Shown: piece after piece, positions 8,301 to 14,444 of the stretch | Layout of the letters: every line of letters starts with the position of its first letter | How positions within the stretch are numbered: position 1 is the stretch's first letter | NCBI GenBank assembly: GCA_005787665.1 | Contig: SYAB01000266.1 | Coordinates: 1 to 18,870, forward strand | DNA: 18,870 nt | Reading direction: 5' to 3' | DNA from: Actinomycetota bacterium | Lineage (GTDB): Bacteria > Actinomycetota > Actinomycetes > Mycobacteriales > Mycobacteriaceae | Program-made: the position numbers and the translations under genes | The notes under the pieces: generated by a model | Seen by the model: the letters and a program-made list of their open reading frames with translations, nothing else | The model's database searches: none | What the model was told of the DNA's origin: nothing

Positions 8301-8664
8301 CCCGGACAGCTACCCGACGCAGTTCCTGCGCGCCGATCTCGACGCACTGGGGGTCACCCCGGCCGACCGGCTGCTCTCGGTTCCCGACGGAAGCCGGGTG
8401 CTGATCGCCGGCGCGGTGACCCACCGGCAGCGGCCGGCGACGGCGCGGGGGGTGACGTTCATGAACATCGAAGACGAGACCGGCATGGTCAACGTGCTGT
8501 GCACACCGGGGCTGTGGGCGCGTCACCGGCGGGTGGCGCAGGGGGCTTCGGCGTTGCTGATCCGCGGCCAGGTGCAGAACGCCACCGGGGCGGTGACGGT
8601 GGTGGCCGATCGGATCGGGCCGATCAAACTGGCCGCCGGATCCCGGTCCCGGGACTTTCGCTGA
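5386..8664 (+). CDS. dnaE2: DnaE2 (ImuC), error-prone C-family DNA polymerase III alpha subunit
   Basis: The 1092-residue DnaE2 is the catalytic polymerase of the damage-inducible mutasome. A PHP domain begins at about residue 60 (AELHAHSAFSFLDG, LTDHDGLYGVVRFAE). The palm carries PDIDIDIESD, with Asp452, Asp454 and Asp456, and the third acidic site KFDLLGLGM with Asp592. The finger/tandem helix-hairpin-helix region follows, with FANFGFPESHSLSFA. An OB domain lies near 1003-1085. The catalytic aspartates are intact. The GTG at 5386 is preferred over the in-frame ATG at 5365, because that ATG is inside the LexA box and upstream of the -10. The family fills gaps and bypasses lesions with ImuB and ImuA', producing induced mutation. 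It is SOS-regulated by its own operator, separate from imuA'-imuB. Confidence 0.96.
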   Translation: MGWSDGPPSWAEMERVLNGRPPLIPPGADGSDGPVWSRKRAAYLAPEGQRPGGGSAVPYAELHAHSAFSFLDGASTPEDLVEEAHRLGLRAIALTDHDGLYGVVRFAEAARELGMPTVFGAELSLSDTARTESPDPPGPHLLVLARGPEGYRRLSRQLAAAHLAGGEKGRLRYDYDTLTEAAGGHWQILTGCRKGHVRQALSTGGPGAAGDALADLVDRFGADRVSIELTHHGTPLDDERNAELAALAPRYGVGVIATTGAHVAEPGRGRLAAAMAAIRARQSLDEAAGWLAPRGGAHLRSGAEMARLFARCPQAVTAAALLGEQCAFELALIAPQLPPFAVPDGHTEDSWLRELVMAGAARRYGPRSGAARAYAQIERELAVIAQLKFPGYFLVVHDITQFCRSNDILCQGRGSAANSAVCYALGVTAVDPVANGLLFERFLSPARDGPPDIDIDIESDLREQVIQYVYRRYGRDYAAQVANVITYRGRSAVRDTARALGFSPGQQDAWSKQVSRWSPVAADLDGVPESVVELAGQIADLPRHMGIHSGGMVICDRPIADVCPVEWARMPGRSVLQWDKDDCAAIGLVKFDLLGLGMLSALHYAIDLVAEHKGIEVDLARLDLSEPAVYEMLQRADSVGVFQVESRAQMATLPRLKPRVFYDLVVEVALIRPGPIQGGSVHPYIKRRNGLEPVVYDHPSMEPALRKTLGVPLFQEQLMQMAVDCAGFSAAEADQLRRAMGSKRSTAKMRRLRERFYAGMAQRHGITGEVADRIYEKLEAFANFGFPESHSLSFASLVFYSSWFKLHHPAAFCAALLRAQPMGFYSPQSLVADARRHGVAVHGPCVNASLAHATLENAGLDVRLGLGAVRHIGADLAQRIVGERQSAGSYTSLLDLTGRVQLSVPQTEALATAGALGCFGVTRREALWAAGAAALERPDRLPGVGSSAHAPPLPGMSEAELAAADVWATGVSPDSYPTQFLRADLDALGVTPADRLLSVPDGSRVLIAGAVTHRQRPATARGVTFMNIEDETGMVNVLCTPGLWARHRRVAQGASALLIRGQVQNATGAVTVVADRIGPIKLAAGSRSRDFR

Positions 8665-8724
8665 GAGGCGACTGAGAATCAGCTCAGGGAATGCCGTGAA
8701 GGTGCGACGCGCACCCGAAACGGA

Positions 8725-8753
8725 TCGACTTGTTCCGCTCTGGGGTCTACCTT
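8725..8753 (+). promoter_or_regulatory. Possible promoter for the 49-codon ORF
   Basis: TCGACT (8725-8730) and TACCTT (8748-8753) are separated by 17 bases and resemble a SigA-type -35/-10 pair. A start near 8760 would leave a leader of about 35 bases with a ribosome binding site. The matches are weak, four of six and three of six positions. Confidence 0.35.
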
Positions 8754-8783
8754 CGTGCTCAGCAACTACGCGGCGCACCGAAC

Positions 8784-8788
8784 GGGAG
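8784..8788 (+). promoter_or_regulatory. Ribosome binding site of the 49-codon ORF
   Basis: GGGAG lies six bases before the first of two adjacent ATG codons (8795 and 8798). It favours these over the far-upstream in-frame ATG at 8696. Confidence 0.55.
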
Positions 8789-8794
8789 CTCATC

Positions 8795-8944
8795 ATGATG
8801 ACCGAGGTGGAAGTCCAACTCGCCACCTACCTTGAGGCAGTGCTGCGTCAGCGCGGCTACCCCGAGGTTGCCTCCATGCTCGGCGATGTCGTCGATGCCG
8901 AACTCGGGCGGCGCTCGTATGAGGGGCTGCGCCCCGCCGGCTGA
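8795..8944 (+). CDS. Small hypothetical protein (49 residues)
   Basis: I do not recognise this ORF. The predicted protein is soluble and mostly helical, with an acidic N-terminus, an amphipathic-looking segment (VQLATYLEAVLRQRGY), then MLGDVVDAEL and an ending RSYEGLRPAG. No cysteine pair, signal peptide or membrane segment is visible. A good ribosome binding site and a possible promoter precede it, and codon use is GC-rich like its neighbours. It lies 130 bases downstream of dnaE2 and 20 bases upstream of the nitroreductase start. The nitroreductase appears to have its own promoter directly after this stop. Function is unknown. Confidence 0.55.
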   Translation: MMTEVEVQLATYLEAVLRQRGYPEVASMLGDVVDAELGRRSYEGLRPAG

Positions 8945-8951
8945 GCGGCCG

Positions 8952-8957
8952 TAGTCT
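8952..8957 (+). promoter_or_regulatory. -10 hexamer of the nitroreductase gene (leaderless)
   Basis: TAGTCT fits TANNNT and ends seven bases before the ATG at 8965. No Shine-Dalgarno is present, so a leaderless transcript is likely. Confidence 0.6.
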
Positions 8958-8964
8958 GCTCTGC

Positions 8965-9606
8965 ATGCGCCTGAATCTGACCGCCGACGAGGTTCTGACC
9001 ACCACCCGATCGGTACGAAAGCGGCTCGACTTCGACAAGCCCGTGTCCCGGGACGTGCTCATGGAGTGTCTTGACGTCGCGCTTCAGGCGCCGACCGGCT
9101 CCAACGCGCAGGGCTGGCAGTGGATGTTCGTCGAGGATCCCGCCAAGAAGAAGGCTCTCGCCGACATTTACCGCGCCAATGCCACCCCCTACCTGGACCT
9201 GCCCAAGCCGGTGCGGGGCGATATCCGCGACAACCAGATGGACGCCGTGATGAACTCGGCCAAGTACCTCAACGAGAACTTCGAGAAGGCGCCGGTCCTG
9301 ATGATCCCGCTGCTGGAGGGTCGTCCGGAGGGGTTCGACGCCGGTATGCAGGCGTCCTACTGGGGTTCACTGCTGCCGGCGGTGTGGAGCTACATGCTGG
9401 CGTTGCGCGAGCGCGGTCTGGGCTCGGCATGGACCACCCTGCACCTGATCGGCGATGGCGAGAAGCAGGCCGCCGACCTGCTGGGTATTCCCTACGAGCG
9501 GTACACCCAGGGCGGACTGTTCCCGATCGCCCATACCAAGGGCACCGACTTCAAACTCGCCAAACGACTGCCCGCCGAGCAGCTCACGCATTGGGACAGT
9601 TGGTGA
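8965..9606 (+). CDS. Nitroreductase family protein (Rv3368c-like)
   Basis: The 213-residue FMN-dependent nitroreductase-family protein corresponds to Rv3368c. The N-terminal TTTRSVRKRLDF contains the basic FMN-phosphate contact typical of the family. Next come LQAPTGSNAQGWQWMFVED, the central helix around GSLLPAVWSYMLALRERGLGSAWTT, and the ending GIPYERYTQGGLFPIAHTKG. Family members use NAD(P)H to reduce nitro groups, quinones or other acceptors as homodimers. The physiological substrate here is unknown. The stop (9604-9606) lies one base from the convergent trmL stop (9608-9610), so no separate terminator fits between them. Confidence 0.92.
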   Translation: MRLNLTADEVLTTTRSVRKRLDFDKPVSRDVLMECLDVALQAPTGSNAQGWQWMFVEDPAKKKALADIYRANATPYLDLPKPVRGDIRDNQMDAVMNSAKYLNENFEKAPVLMIPLLEGRPEGFDAGMQASYWGSLLPAVWSYMLALRERGLGSAWTTLHLIGDGEKQAADLLGIPYERYTQGGLFPIAHTKGTDFKLAKRLPAEQLTHWDSW

Positions 9607-9607
9607 C

Positions 9608-10072
9608 TCACACGCCACTGCCGAAGCCGTGCTGGCGCCACGCCTCGTAGGCGGCGACAGCTGCGGCATTGGACAGGTTCAGTGATCGCCGGCCCGGCAG
9701 CATCGGGATCCGCACCCGCTCGGTGATGTGCGGGTCGGCCAGGGTCTCGGGATCCAGTCCGGTGGGCTCCGGTCCGAACATCAGCACGTCGCCCGGTTGG
9801 TAGTCGATCTCGGCGAAGGTGCGCTGTGCGTGCGCGGTGAAGGCGAAGACCCGCGCGCCGTCGAAGGTCGACCACGCGTCGTCCAGACATCGGTGCACCG
9901 TCACCGAAGCCAGGTCGTGGTAGTCCAACCCGGCGCGGCGCAGTTTCGGCTCGGACAGGTCGAAACCCAATGGTTCGACCAGATGCAATTCGCACCCGGT
10001 GGCGGCCGCCATCCGGATGGCGTTGCCGGTGTTGGGCGCGATACGCGGCGAGAAGAACAATACTCGGAACAT
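9608..10072 (-). CDS. trmL: TrmL-type tRNA (cytidine/uridine-2'-O-)-methyltransferase
   Basis: The 154-residue SPOUT-class methyltransferase matches E. coli TrmL in length and motifs. It starts FRVLFFSPRIAPNTGNAIRM, continues with EPLGFDLSEPKLRRAGLDYH, then has the SAM-binding trefoil-knot segments LMFGPEPTGLDP and RIPMLPGRRSLNLSNAAAVA. TrmL methylates the 2'-OH of the wobble nucleotide 34 in certain leucine tRNAs. The M. tuberculosis counterpart is probably Rv3366 (spoU). The ATG overlaps the stop of the upstream oxygenase gene (TGATG), so it is likely read from the same transcript. Its G+C is typical of the genome, unlike that of the upstream gene. Confidence 0.92.
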   Translation of the reverse strand: MFRVLFFSPRIAPNTGNAIRMAAATGCELHLVEPLGFDLSEPKLRRAGLDYHDLASVTVHRCLDDAWSTFDGARVFAFTAHAQRTFAEIDYQPGDVLMFGPEPTGLDPETLADPHITERVRIPMLPGRRSLNLSNAAAVAAYEAWRQHGFGSGV

Positions 10073-10935
10073 CAGTGCGGAGATCCGAATGCCTTCTCGT
10101 CGACCTTCTGACGTTCCAACGAAATACGCGACAGTACCGGAATCTTGCGCGCCTCTGCCTCGAAGATTCCTTTGAGGATCCGCCTATTGGTCTCGAACTG
10201 CCACGCGGGCCTGTCCACCCCGTAGATCTGACGCTGTTCGGCACTCATCAGGCCGGCGACACCAATGCCGAGCAGGTGTGGCAGATAGGTGCCTGGCTTC
10301 CAGGTAACCGCTGCGGGGAGAGCCATCTCTTTGAACCAGACGGTGTCGCTGCCCACCGCGAGCAGTGGAGTCATTCCTTGGATGTAGGCGTAGAGATCCT
10401 TCTCGGTGGTGGGCACGTCATCGACACTGCATCCCGTCAGTCGCGCTGCGATCAGCTGTTCTGTCAGGTAAGTCACCTTGTCCGCAGCACTGAGGGCGGG
10501 GCCGAATGAGTCGGCTACCCGAAGCACCATCCACTGCAGAGTGTTGTGCACCCACAGCAAGAGGTCGGGCTCATCAGCGTGATAGACCCTGCCCGACACC
10601 GGATCAGTAGCGGTCACCCGGTGATGGATCTTCGCGAGGACCTCAGCCGCGCGGTTTGCCGCCGCTGTATCGCCGTAGGTGAGTGTGCGACCGTAAAGGG
10701 CGGTGAGTTCCGCGCGGGAGGCAGGGTTCGTTCGAAAGGTAGACGCTTGATCGATCATGTGCATCACCATCGGATGCAGCATCTGCAGTGTCGCCGCCGC
10801 GTGTGCAGCGAGCCCCATCTGGGGAAGGGCCGAGATGCGCCAGGTAACACTGTCGGGGCCGAACAGACCGTCATCGGCAATATGGCCAGCGAACTTGATG
10901 CGATCAGGCCGACGGCTCACCGGTGTCGTCGTCAT
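10072..10935 (-). CDS. MpaB-family (DUF2236) oxygenase-like protein
   Basis: The 287-residue protein belongs to the DUF2236/MpaB family, which includes fungal MpaB and the related latex-clearing rubber oxygenases, thought to bind haem. The conserved region is RVYHADEPDLLLWVHNTLQWMV (split DEPDLL and WVHNT), with a candidate haem-ligand or catalytic His. Earlier MLHPMVMHMIDQ adds further His residues. No signal peptide or clear membrane anchor is present, so it is probably cytosolic. The ATG at 10935 has GAAGGA seven bases upstream. Codon use is less GC-rich than in all neighbours (about 53-58% G+C in three 60-base samples), suggesting later acquisition. Substrate is unknown. The trmL start overlaps its stop. 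Confidence 0.85.
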   Translation of the reverse strand: MTTTPVSRRPDRIKFAGHIADDGLFGPDSVTWRISALPQMGLAAHAAATLQMLHPMVMHMIDQASTFRTNPASRAELTALYGRTLTYGDTAAANRAAEVLAKIHHRVTATDPVSGRVYHADEPDLLLWVHNTLQWMVLRVADSFGPALSAADKVTYLTEQLIAARLTGCSVDDVPTTEKDLYAYIQGMTPLLAVGSDTVWFKEMALPAAVTWKPGTYLPHLLGIGVAGLMSAEQRQIYGVDRPAWQFETNRRILKGIFEAEARKIPVLSRISLERQKVDEKAFGSPH

Positions 10936-10942
10936 CCGGAGA

Positions 10943-10948
10943 TCCTTC
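10943..10948 (-). promoter_or_regulatory. Ribosome binding site of the MpaB-family gene
   Basis: GAAGGA on the minus strand ends seven bases before the ATG at 10935. It supports that start and is one of the few clear Shine-Dalgarno sites in the window. Confidence 0.65.
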
Positions 10949-10994
10949 CACCCTTTGTCCGGAGCATCACGCTGTGCTGCACGTCTTTACGGGA

Positions 10995-11294
10995 TCAGCT
11001 GGGACACCGCGGCTCCCGGCCCACGGCATCGTCGTCGTGCCGGGCCGCGTCACCGGGTTCGTCGGCGATGGCAGGTTCGCAAGCCTCGGTCGGGGTCTGG
11101 TCAGTGACTGTTTCCTCGTCGACGACGGCCACCGGCTGACCCTGGCCATCGTCGCGGATCAGCGCGACGCCGGTCAGGTAGATGACCACGAACACCGCCG
11201 TCACGGTCAGGCTGACACCGCCGACCAGATTGGCCAGCAACACGGCGACCAGACAGGCTGCCAACCACCAGCGGTGAAGCCGCTTCGACTCCAT
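10995..11294 (-). CDS. Small two-span membrane protein with acidic tail
   Basis: A 99-residue hypothetical protein. The basic N-terminus ESKRLHRWW is followed by two hydrophobic segments at about 9-27 and 28-46, separated by a short Gly-containing turn (ANLVGGVSL). A polar, acidic C-terminal half (VVDEETVTDQ, CEPAIADEPGD) probably lies in the cytoplasm. Together they resemble small actinobacterial membrane proteins of unknown function. The ATG at 11294 is chosen because a -10 hexamer lies seven bases upstream, implying a leaderless transcript. A further ATG at 11321 would overlap the divergent mfpA start. The gene is followed after 59 bases by the MpaB-family gene on the same strand. Confidence 0.7.
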   Translation of the reverse strand: MESKRLHRWWLAACLVAVLLANLVGGVSLTVTAVFVVIYLTGVALIRDDGQGQPVAVVDEETVTDQTPTEACEPAIADEPGDAARHDDDAVGREPRCPS

Positions 11295-11301
11295 GGGCAA
11301 C

Positions 11302-11307
11302 AATGTA
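11302..11307 (-). promoter_or_regulatory. -10 hexamer of the small membrane protein gene (leaderless)
   Basis: On the minus strand TACATT ends seven bases before the ATG at 11294. The same GGCTACATT string occurs before the OYE-like gene at 15642-15650. Confidence 0.55.
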
Positions 11308-11314
11308 GCCGACG

Positions 11315-11878
11315 ATGACATCAGAACAGCTGTCCTGGTTCGACCGGGACGTCACCGGCCGCGACCTGCGCGACGAGGACCTGGCGGGGCTGCGGACGCA
11401 GCGGGTCGTCTTCACCGACTGCGACTTCAGCGGCGCCGACCTCGCCGATTCCGTCCATCTCGGGTCGGCGTTCCGGAACTGCCGCTTCGTCCGGACCACA
11501 TTGTGGCACAGCGTATTCCGACACTGCAGTCTGATGGGGTCGACCTTCGAGGACTGTCGCCTCAGGCCGGTGGTGTGCGAGGAGGTGGACTTCACCCTGG
11601 CGGTGCTGGCCGGCGCGGACCTGCGCGGGGTGGATCTCTCCGGGTGTCGGCTGCGGGAGACCTCCCTGGTGCGCGCCGACCTCCGCAACGCGGTACTGCG
11701 AGGTGCCGATCTGACCGGTGCCCGCACCCAGGGTCTACGACTGGAGGGCGCCGACCTGCGCGGGGCGCACGCCGATCCGGCGCTATGGACGTCGGCGGCA
11801 CTGCGCGGCGCGCGCATCGACATGGCTCAGTCGTTGATGTTCGCCGCCGCGCACGGACTCGACGTCGCGGCTGAGTAA
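11315..11878 (+). CDS. mfpA: MfpA, pentapeptide-repeat DNA-mimic protein acting on DNA gyrase
   Basis: The 187-residue pentapeptide-repeat protein is the MfpA orthologue (Rv3361c). Repeats of the A(D/N)LXX type run through most of the chain, for example CDFSGADLAD, AVLAGADLRGVDLSG and AVLRGADLTGARTQG. They form a right-handed quadrilateral beta-helix that mimics B-DNA. MfpA binds DNA gyrase, shields it, and raises tolerance to fluoroquinolones in mycobacteria. The C-terminal AAAHGLDVA segment matches the usual capping and dimer region. The ATG at 11315 has no clear ribosome binding site. The usual partner gene mfpB (a small GTPase) and its conservon are not adjacent: the neighbours are a small membrane protein and an FHA-ABC exporter. 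Confidence 0.95.
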   Translation: MTSEQLSWFDRDVTGRDLRDEDLAGLRTQRVVFTDCDFSGADLADSVHLGSAFRNCRFVRTTLWHSVFRHCSLMGSTFEDCRLRPVVCEEVDFTLAVLAGADLRGVDLSGCRLRETSLVRADLRNAVLRGADLTGARTQGLRLEGADLRGAHADPALWTSAALRGARIDMAQSLMFAAAHGLDVAAE

Positions 11879-11907
11879 TCCTCCGACGGTCGCGGTGGTG
11901 TCCGCCG

Positions 11908-14424
11908 CTATGCGCTCTTCAGCCGGATCTTCCAGCGCACCAACCCCAGATACAGCGCGCAGAGGCCGCCGAGCATGGCCATGTCGAACCACCAACTCGA
12001 GGCGGTGTGCTTCCACCATCGGTCCTTCGGGGTGAGCGGACCCGGCACCAGATTGACCAGGTCCACCGTGGAGGCCGAGGCGGCGAATCCCCAACGGGCC
12101 GGTGTGAACCACGAAAGCTGATCGAGCACAGGGCGGTTGGTGACCGGGACCATGCCGCCGGAGAACACCAGCTGGCTCATGATCGCCACCACCAGCAGCG
12201 GCATGATCTGCTCGTTGGACTTCGCCACCGCCGAGAGCAACAGACCCAGGTTCGCCGAGGCCACACAGGTCGCGGCGATGGTGACGAACAACTCCAGAGA
12301 CGGGTTACCCAGTGCCACGGCGCCGCGGGTGGGACCGCCCTTGCCCCACACCACGATCGAGACCATGATCGCCGACTGCAGTACCGCGAACAACGTGTAG
12401 ACGCTGACTTTGGCCAGCAGGTACGCCGTGGTCGACAACCCGACCGCCTGCTCGCGGCGGAAGATGGCCCGTTCACTGATCAGGTCACGGATGGTCAGGG
12501 CGGTCCCCATGAACACCGCGCCGACGTTGAGGAACACCAGAATCTGTCCGGGTTCGTTGGGTGAGCCGCCCATGGGGTCGGGGACGCCGAACCCGACGTC
12601 GCCGGGTACCGCCAGCGACAGCACGCCCATGATGAACGGCAACAGCGCGAGGAAGAAGAAGTAGCCGCGGTCGGAGATGATCAGCCGGGTCTGGCGGCGC
12701 ACGATCGTGGAGAACTGTCGCACCAGGCTGGTGTGCACCGGCTCGCCGAGGTCGGATGGTTGTTCCGCCGGTGGCGCGGGGGGCGGGGGCCCGCTGCGCG
12801 CCAGATAGCGGTCGTTGGCTCCCTGCGGGTCCCCGGCCACCGCACTGAAGATGTCGGCCCAGTTGGTGGTTCCCATCGCCGGGCCGATCTGACTCGGCGG
12901 CCCGCAGAAGGCGGTCTTGCCGCCGGGCGCCAGCAGCAGTACCTGATCGCAGACGTCCAGGTAGGTCAGCGAATGGGTGACCACCAGCACCACCCGCCCG
13001 GCGTCGGCGAGTTGCCGCAGCATCGTCATCACCTGGCGGTCCAGCGCCGGGTCGAGTCCCGAGGTCGGATCGTCGAGGATCAGCAGCGAGGGGCCGGTCA
13101 GCAGTTCCAGGGCCACCGAGGCACGCTTGCGCTGGCCCCCGGAGAGCTTGTCGACGCGGGTGTCGGCGTGCTGGGTCATCTCCAGTTCGCCGAGCACCTG
13201 TTGCACCACCTGCTGGCGGTCCTCGGTGGTGGTGTCCGGCGGGAGCCGCAACTCGGCGGCGTACATCAGGGCCTGGTTGACCGTCAGCTGGCCGTGCACC
13301 ACATCGTCTTGCGGGACCATGCCGACGCGGGAGCGCAGCGAGGCGTACTCGGCATGGATGTTGTGGCCCTCGAAGCTGACCGTGCCGTTCGTCGGGTGGG
13401 TGTAGCCGGCGATCTGACGGGCGAGGGTGGACTTGCCCGCACCGGACGGTCCGATCACCGCCGTGAGGGTGCCGGGCCGCGCGGTGAAGGAGATGTTCTC
13501 CAGCAGCGTCTTGTCACCCTCGATCGTCCACGTCAGGCTGCGGACGTCGAGCCCGCCGGTCCCGGTCGCGGCGGCGGTCTCGGTCCGGCGCGCCAGGGCT
13601 CCGCCGGTGAAGACCAGGTCGACGTTGCCGATGGTGACCACGTCACCCTCGTCCAGCAACGCCTTGTCCACCCGGGTGCCGTTGACGAAAGTTCCGTTGA
13701 TACTGCGGTTGTCGACGATCTCCGTCCCGCCCGGGGTCGGGATCAGGGTGGCGTGATGGCGCGAGGCCAACACGTCGGGGATGACGACGTCGTTGTCGTT
13801 GGCCCGGCCGATGGTCTGCGAGCCCGGCGGCGGCGGCGCCGAGGACGACCCCGGCCGCAGGATCTTCAGCATCGAGGTGGCCAGGGTGGAGGTGGATCCT
13901 CCCGCCCGGCTGGGCGAGGGCCCCATCTGGGTGGGCGCGGCGTCCGGCGATGACGGCAGCGGCGCCGGGGCGGTGGGCCGAGTCGGGGGCGCATACGGCG
14001 GGAACGACGGCGGCTGGTAGGACGGCGGCTGGGTGGGGGGTTGGTAGGCCGGCTGGGGTGGTCGTGTGACCGGCGGCGGGATCACCACCGTCGCGGTCTG
14101 CGGCGGCCGGCCGGCAGCCCCCTGATGGCGGCCCATCTCGAATTCCAAGGCCGGGCCGTCCGGGTTGCCCAGGGTCAGCACGGCCCCGTCGGTGAGGTCG
14201 GCCTCCTGCACGCGGCGGCCGTGGACGTACATCCCGTTGAGCGAGCCGTTGTCGATCGCGGTCCAGCGTCCGCGGTCGAACCGCAGCAGGATGTGGGCCC
14301 GGGACACCAGCGGGTGCGGGACACGGACGTCGGCCCGCAGGTCCCGGCCCACCACCACGTCGTGACCGGGGGAAAACGTACGCGGGGCGCCGTTGTAGCG
14401 AACGGTCAGTGCGGGCGCGCTCAT
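11908..14424 (-). CDS. FHA-FHA-ABC exporter (Rv1747-like)
   Basis: An 838-residue half-transporter in which two FHA domains precede an ABC ATPase and a membrane domain, the architecture of Rv1747. FHA-1 (about 1-95) has VVGRDLRADV, VSRAH and GSLNG. A Pro/Ser/Thr-rich linker (about 105-200) leads to FHA-2 (about 202-275: TIGRANDNDV, ASRHHA, SINGTFVNG). The ATPase has Walker A GPSGAGKST at 325-333, signature LSGGQ at 427-431 and Walker B ending in Asp451-Asp452. The C-terminal ~250 residues hold about six hydrophobic segments of the ABC2/ABCG type. FHA domains bind phosphothreonine, so a Ser/Thr kinase such as PknF would control it. Linker Thr165 and Thr183 are candidate sites. Rv1747 has been linked to cell-wall lipid export. 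It follows the OYE-like gene after 20 bases. Confidence 0.93.
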   Translation of the reverse strand: MSAPALTVRYNGAPRTFSPGHDVVVGRDLRADVRVPHPLVSRAHILLRFDRGRWTAIDNGSLNGMYVHGRRVQEADLTDGAVLTLGNPDGPALEFEMGRHQGAAGRPPQTATVVIPPPVTRPPQPAYQPPTQPPSYQPPSFPPYAPPTRPTAPAPLPSSPDAAPTQMGPSPSRAGGSTSTLATSMLKILRPGSSSAPPPPGSQTIGRANDNDVVIPDVLASRHHATLIPTPGGTEIVDNRSINGTFVNGTRVDKALLDEGDVVTIGNVDLVFTGGALARRTETAAATGTGGLDVRSLTWTIEGDKTLLENISFTARPGTLTAVIGPSGAGKSTLARQIAGYTHPTNGTVSFEGHNIHAEYASLRSRVGMVPQDDVVHGQLTVNQALMYAAELRLPPDTTTEDRQQVVQQVLGELEMTQHADTRVDKLSGGQRKRASVALELLTGPSLLILDDPTSGLDPALDRQVMTMLRQLADAGRVVLVVTHSLTYLDVCDQVLLLAPGGKTAFCGPPSQIGPAMGTTNWADIFSAVAGDPQGANDRYLARSGPPPPAPPAEQPSDLGEPVHTSLVRQFSTIVRRQTRLIISDRGYFFFLALLPFIMGVLSLAVPGDVGFGVPDPMGGSPNEPGQILVFLNVGAVFMGTALTIRDLISERAIFRREQAVGLSTTAYLLAKVSVYTLFAVLQSAIMVSIVVWGKGGPTRGAVALGNPSLELFVTIAATCVASANLGLLLSAVAKSNEQIMPLLVVAIMSQLVFSGGMVPVTNRPVLDQLSWFTPARWGFAASASTVDLVNLVPGPLTPKDRWWKHTASSWWFDMAMLGGLCALYLGLVRWKIRLKSA

Positions 14425-14444
14425 CGCGGCCAACTCTAACCCGA

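Noticed and set aside
8673..8688. Small inverted repeat (CTGAG...CTCAG) after dnaE2 as a terminator
   Set aside because: The stem is only five base pairs and no T-run follows.
11879..11907. Hairpin between mfpA and the exporter gene
   Set aside because: Only a four-pair GC stem can be drawn in 29 bases, too weak to call.
12733..13953. 406-codon plus-strand frame opposite the ABC exporter
   Set aside because: It is antisense to conserved FHA and ABC motifs and its translation resembles no known protein.
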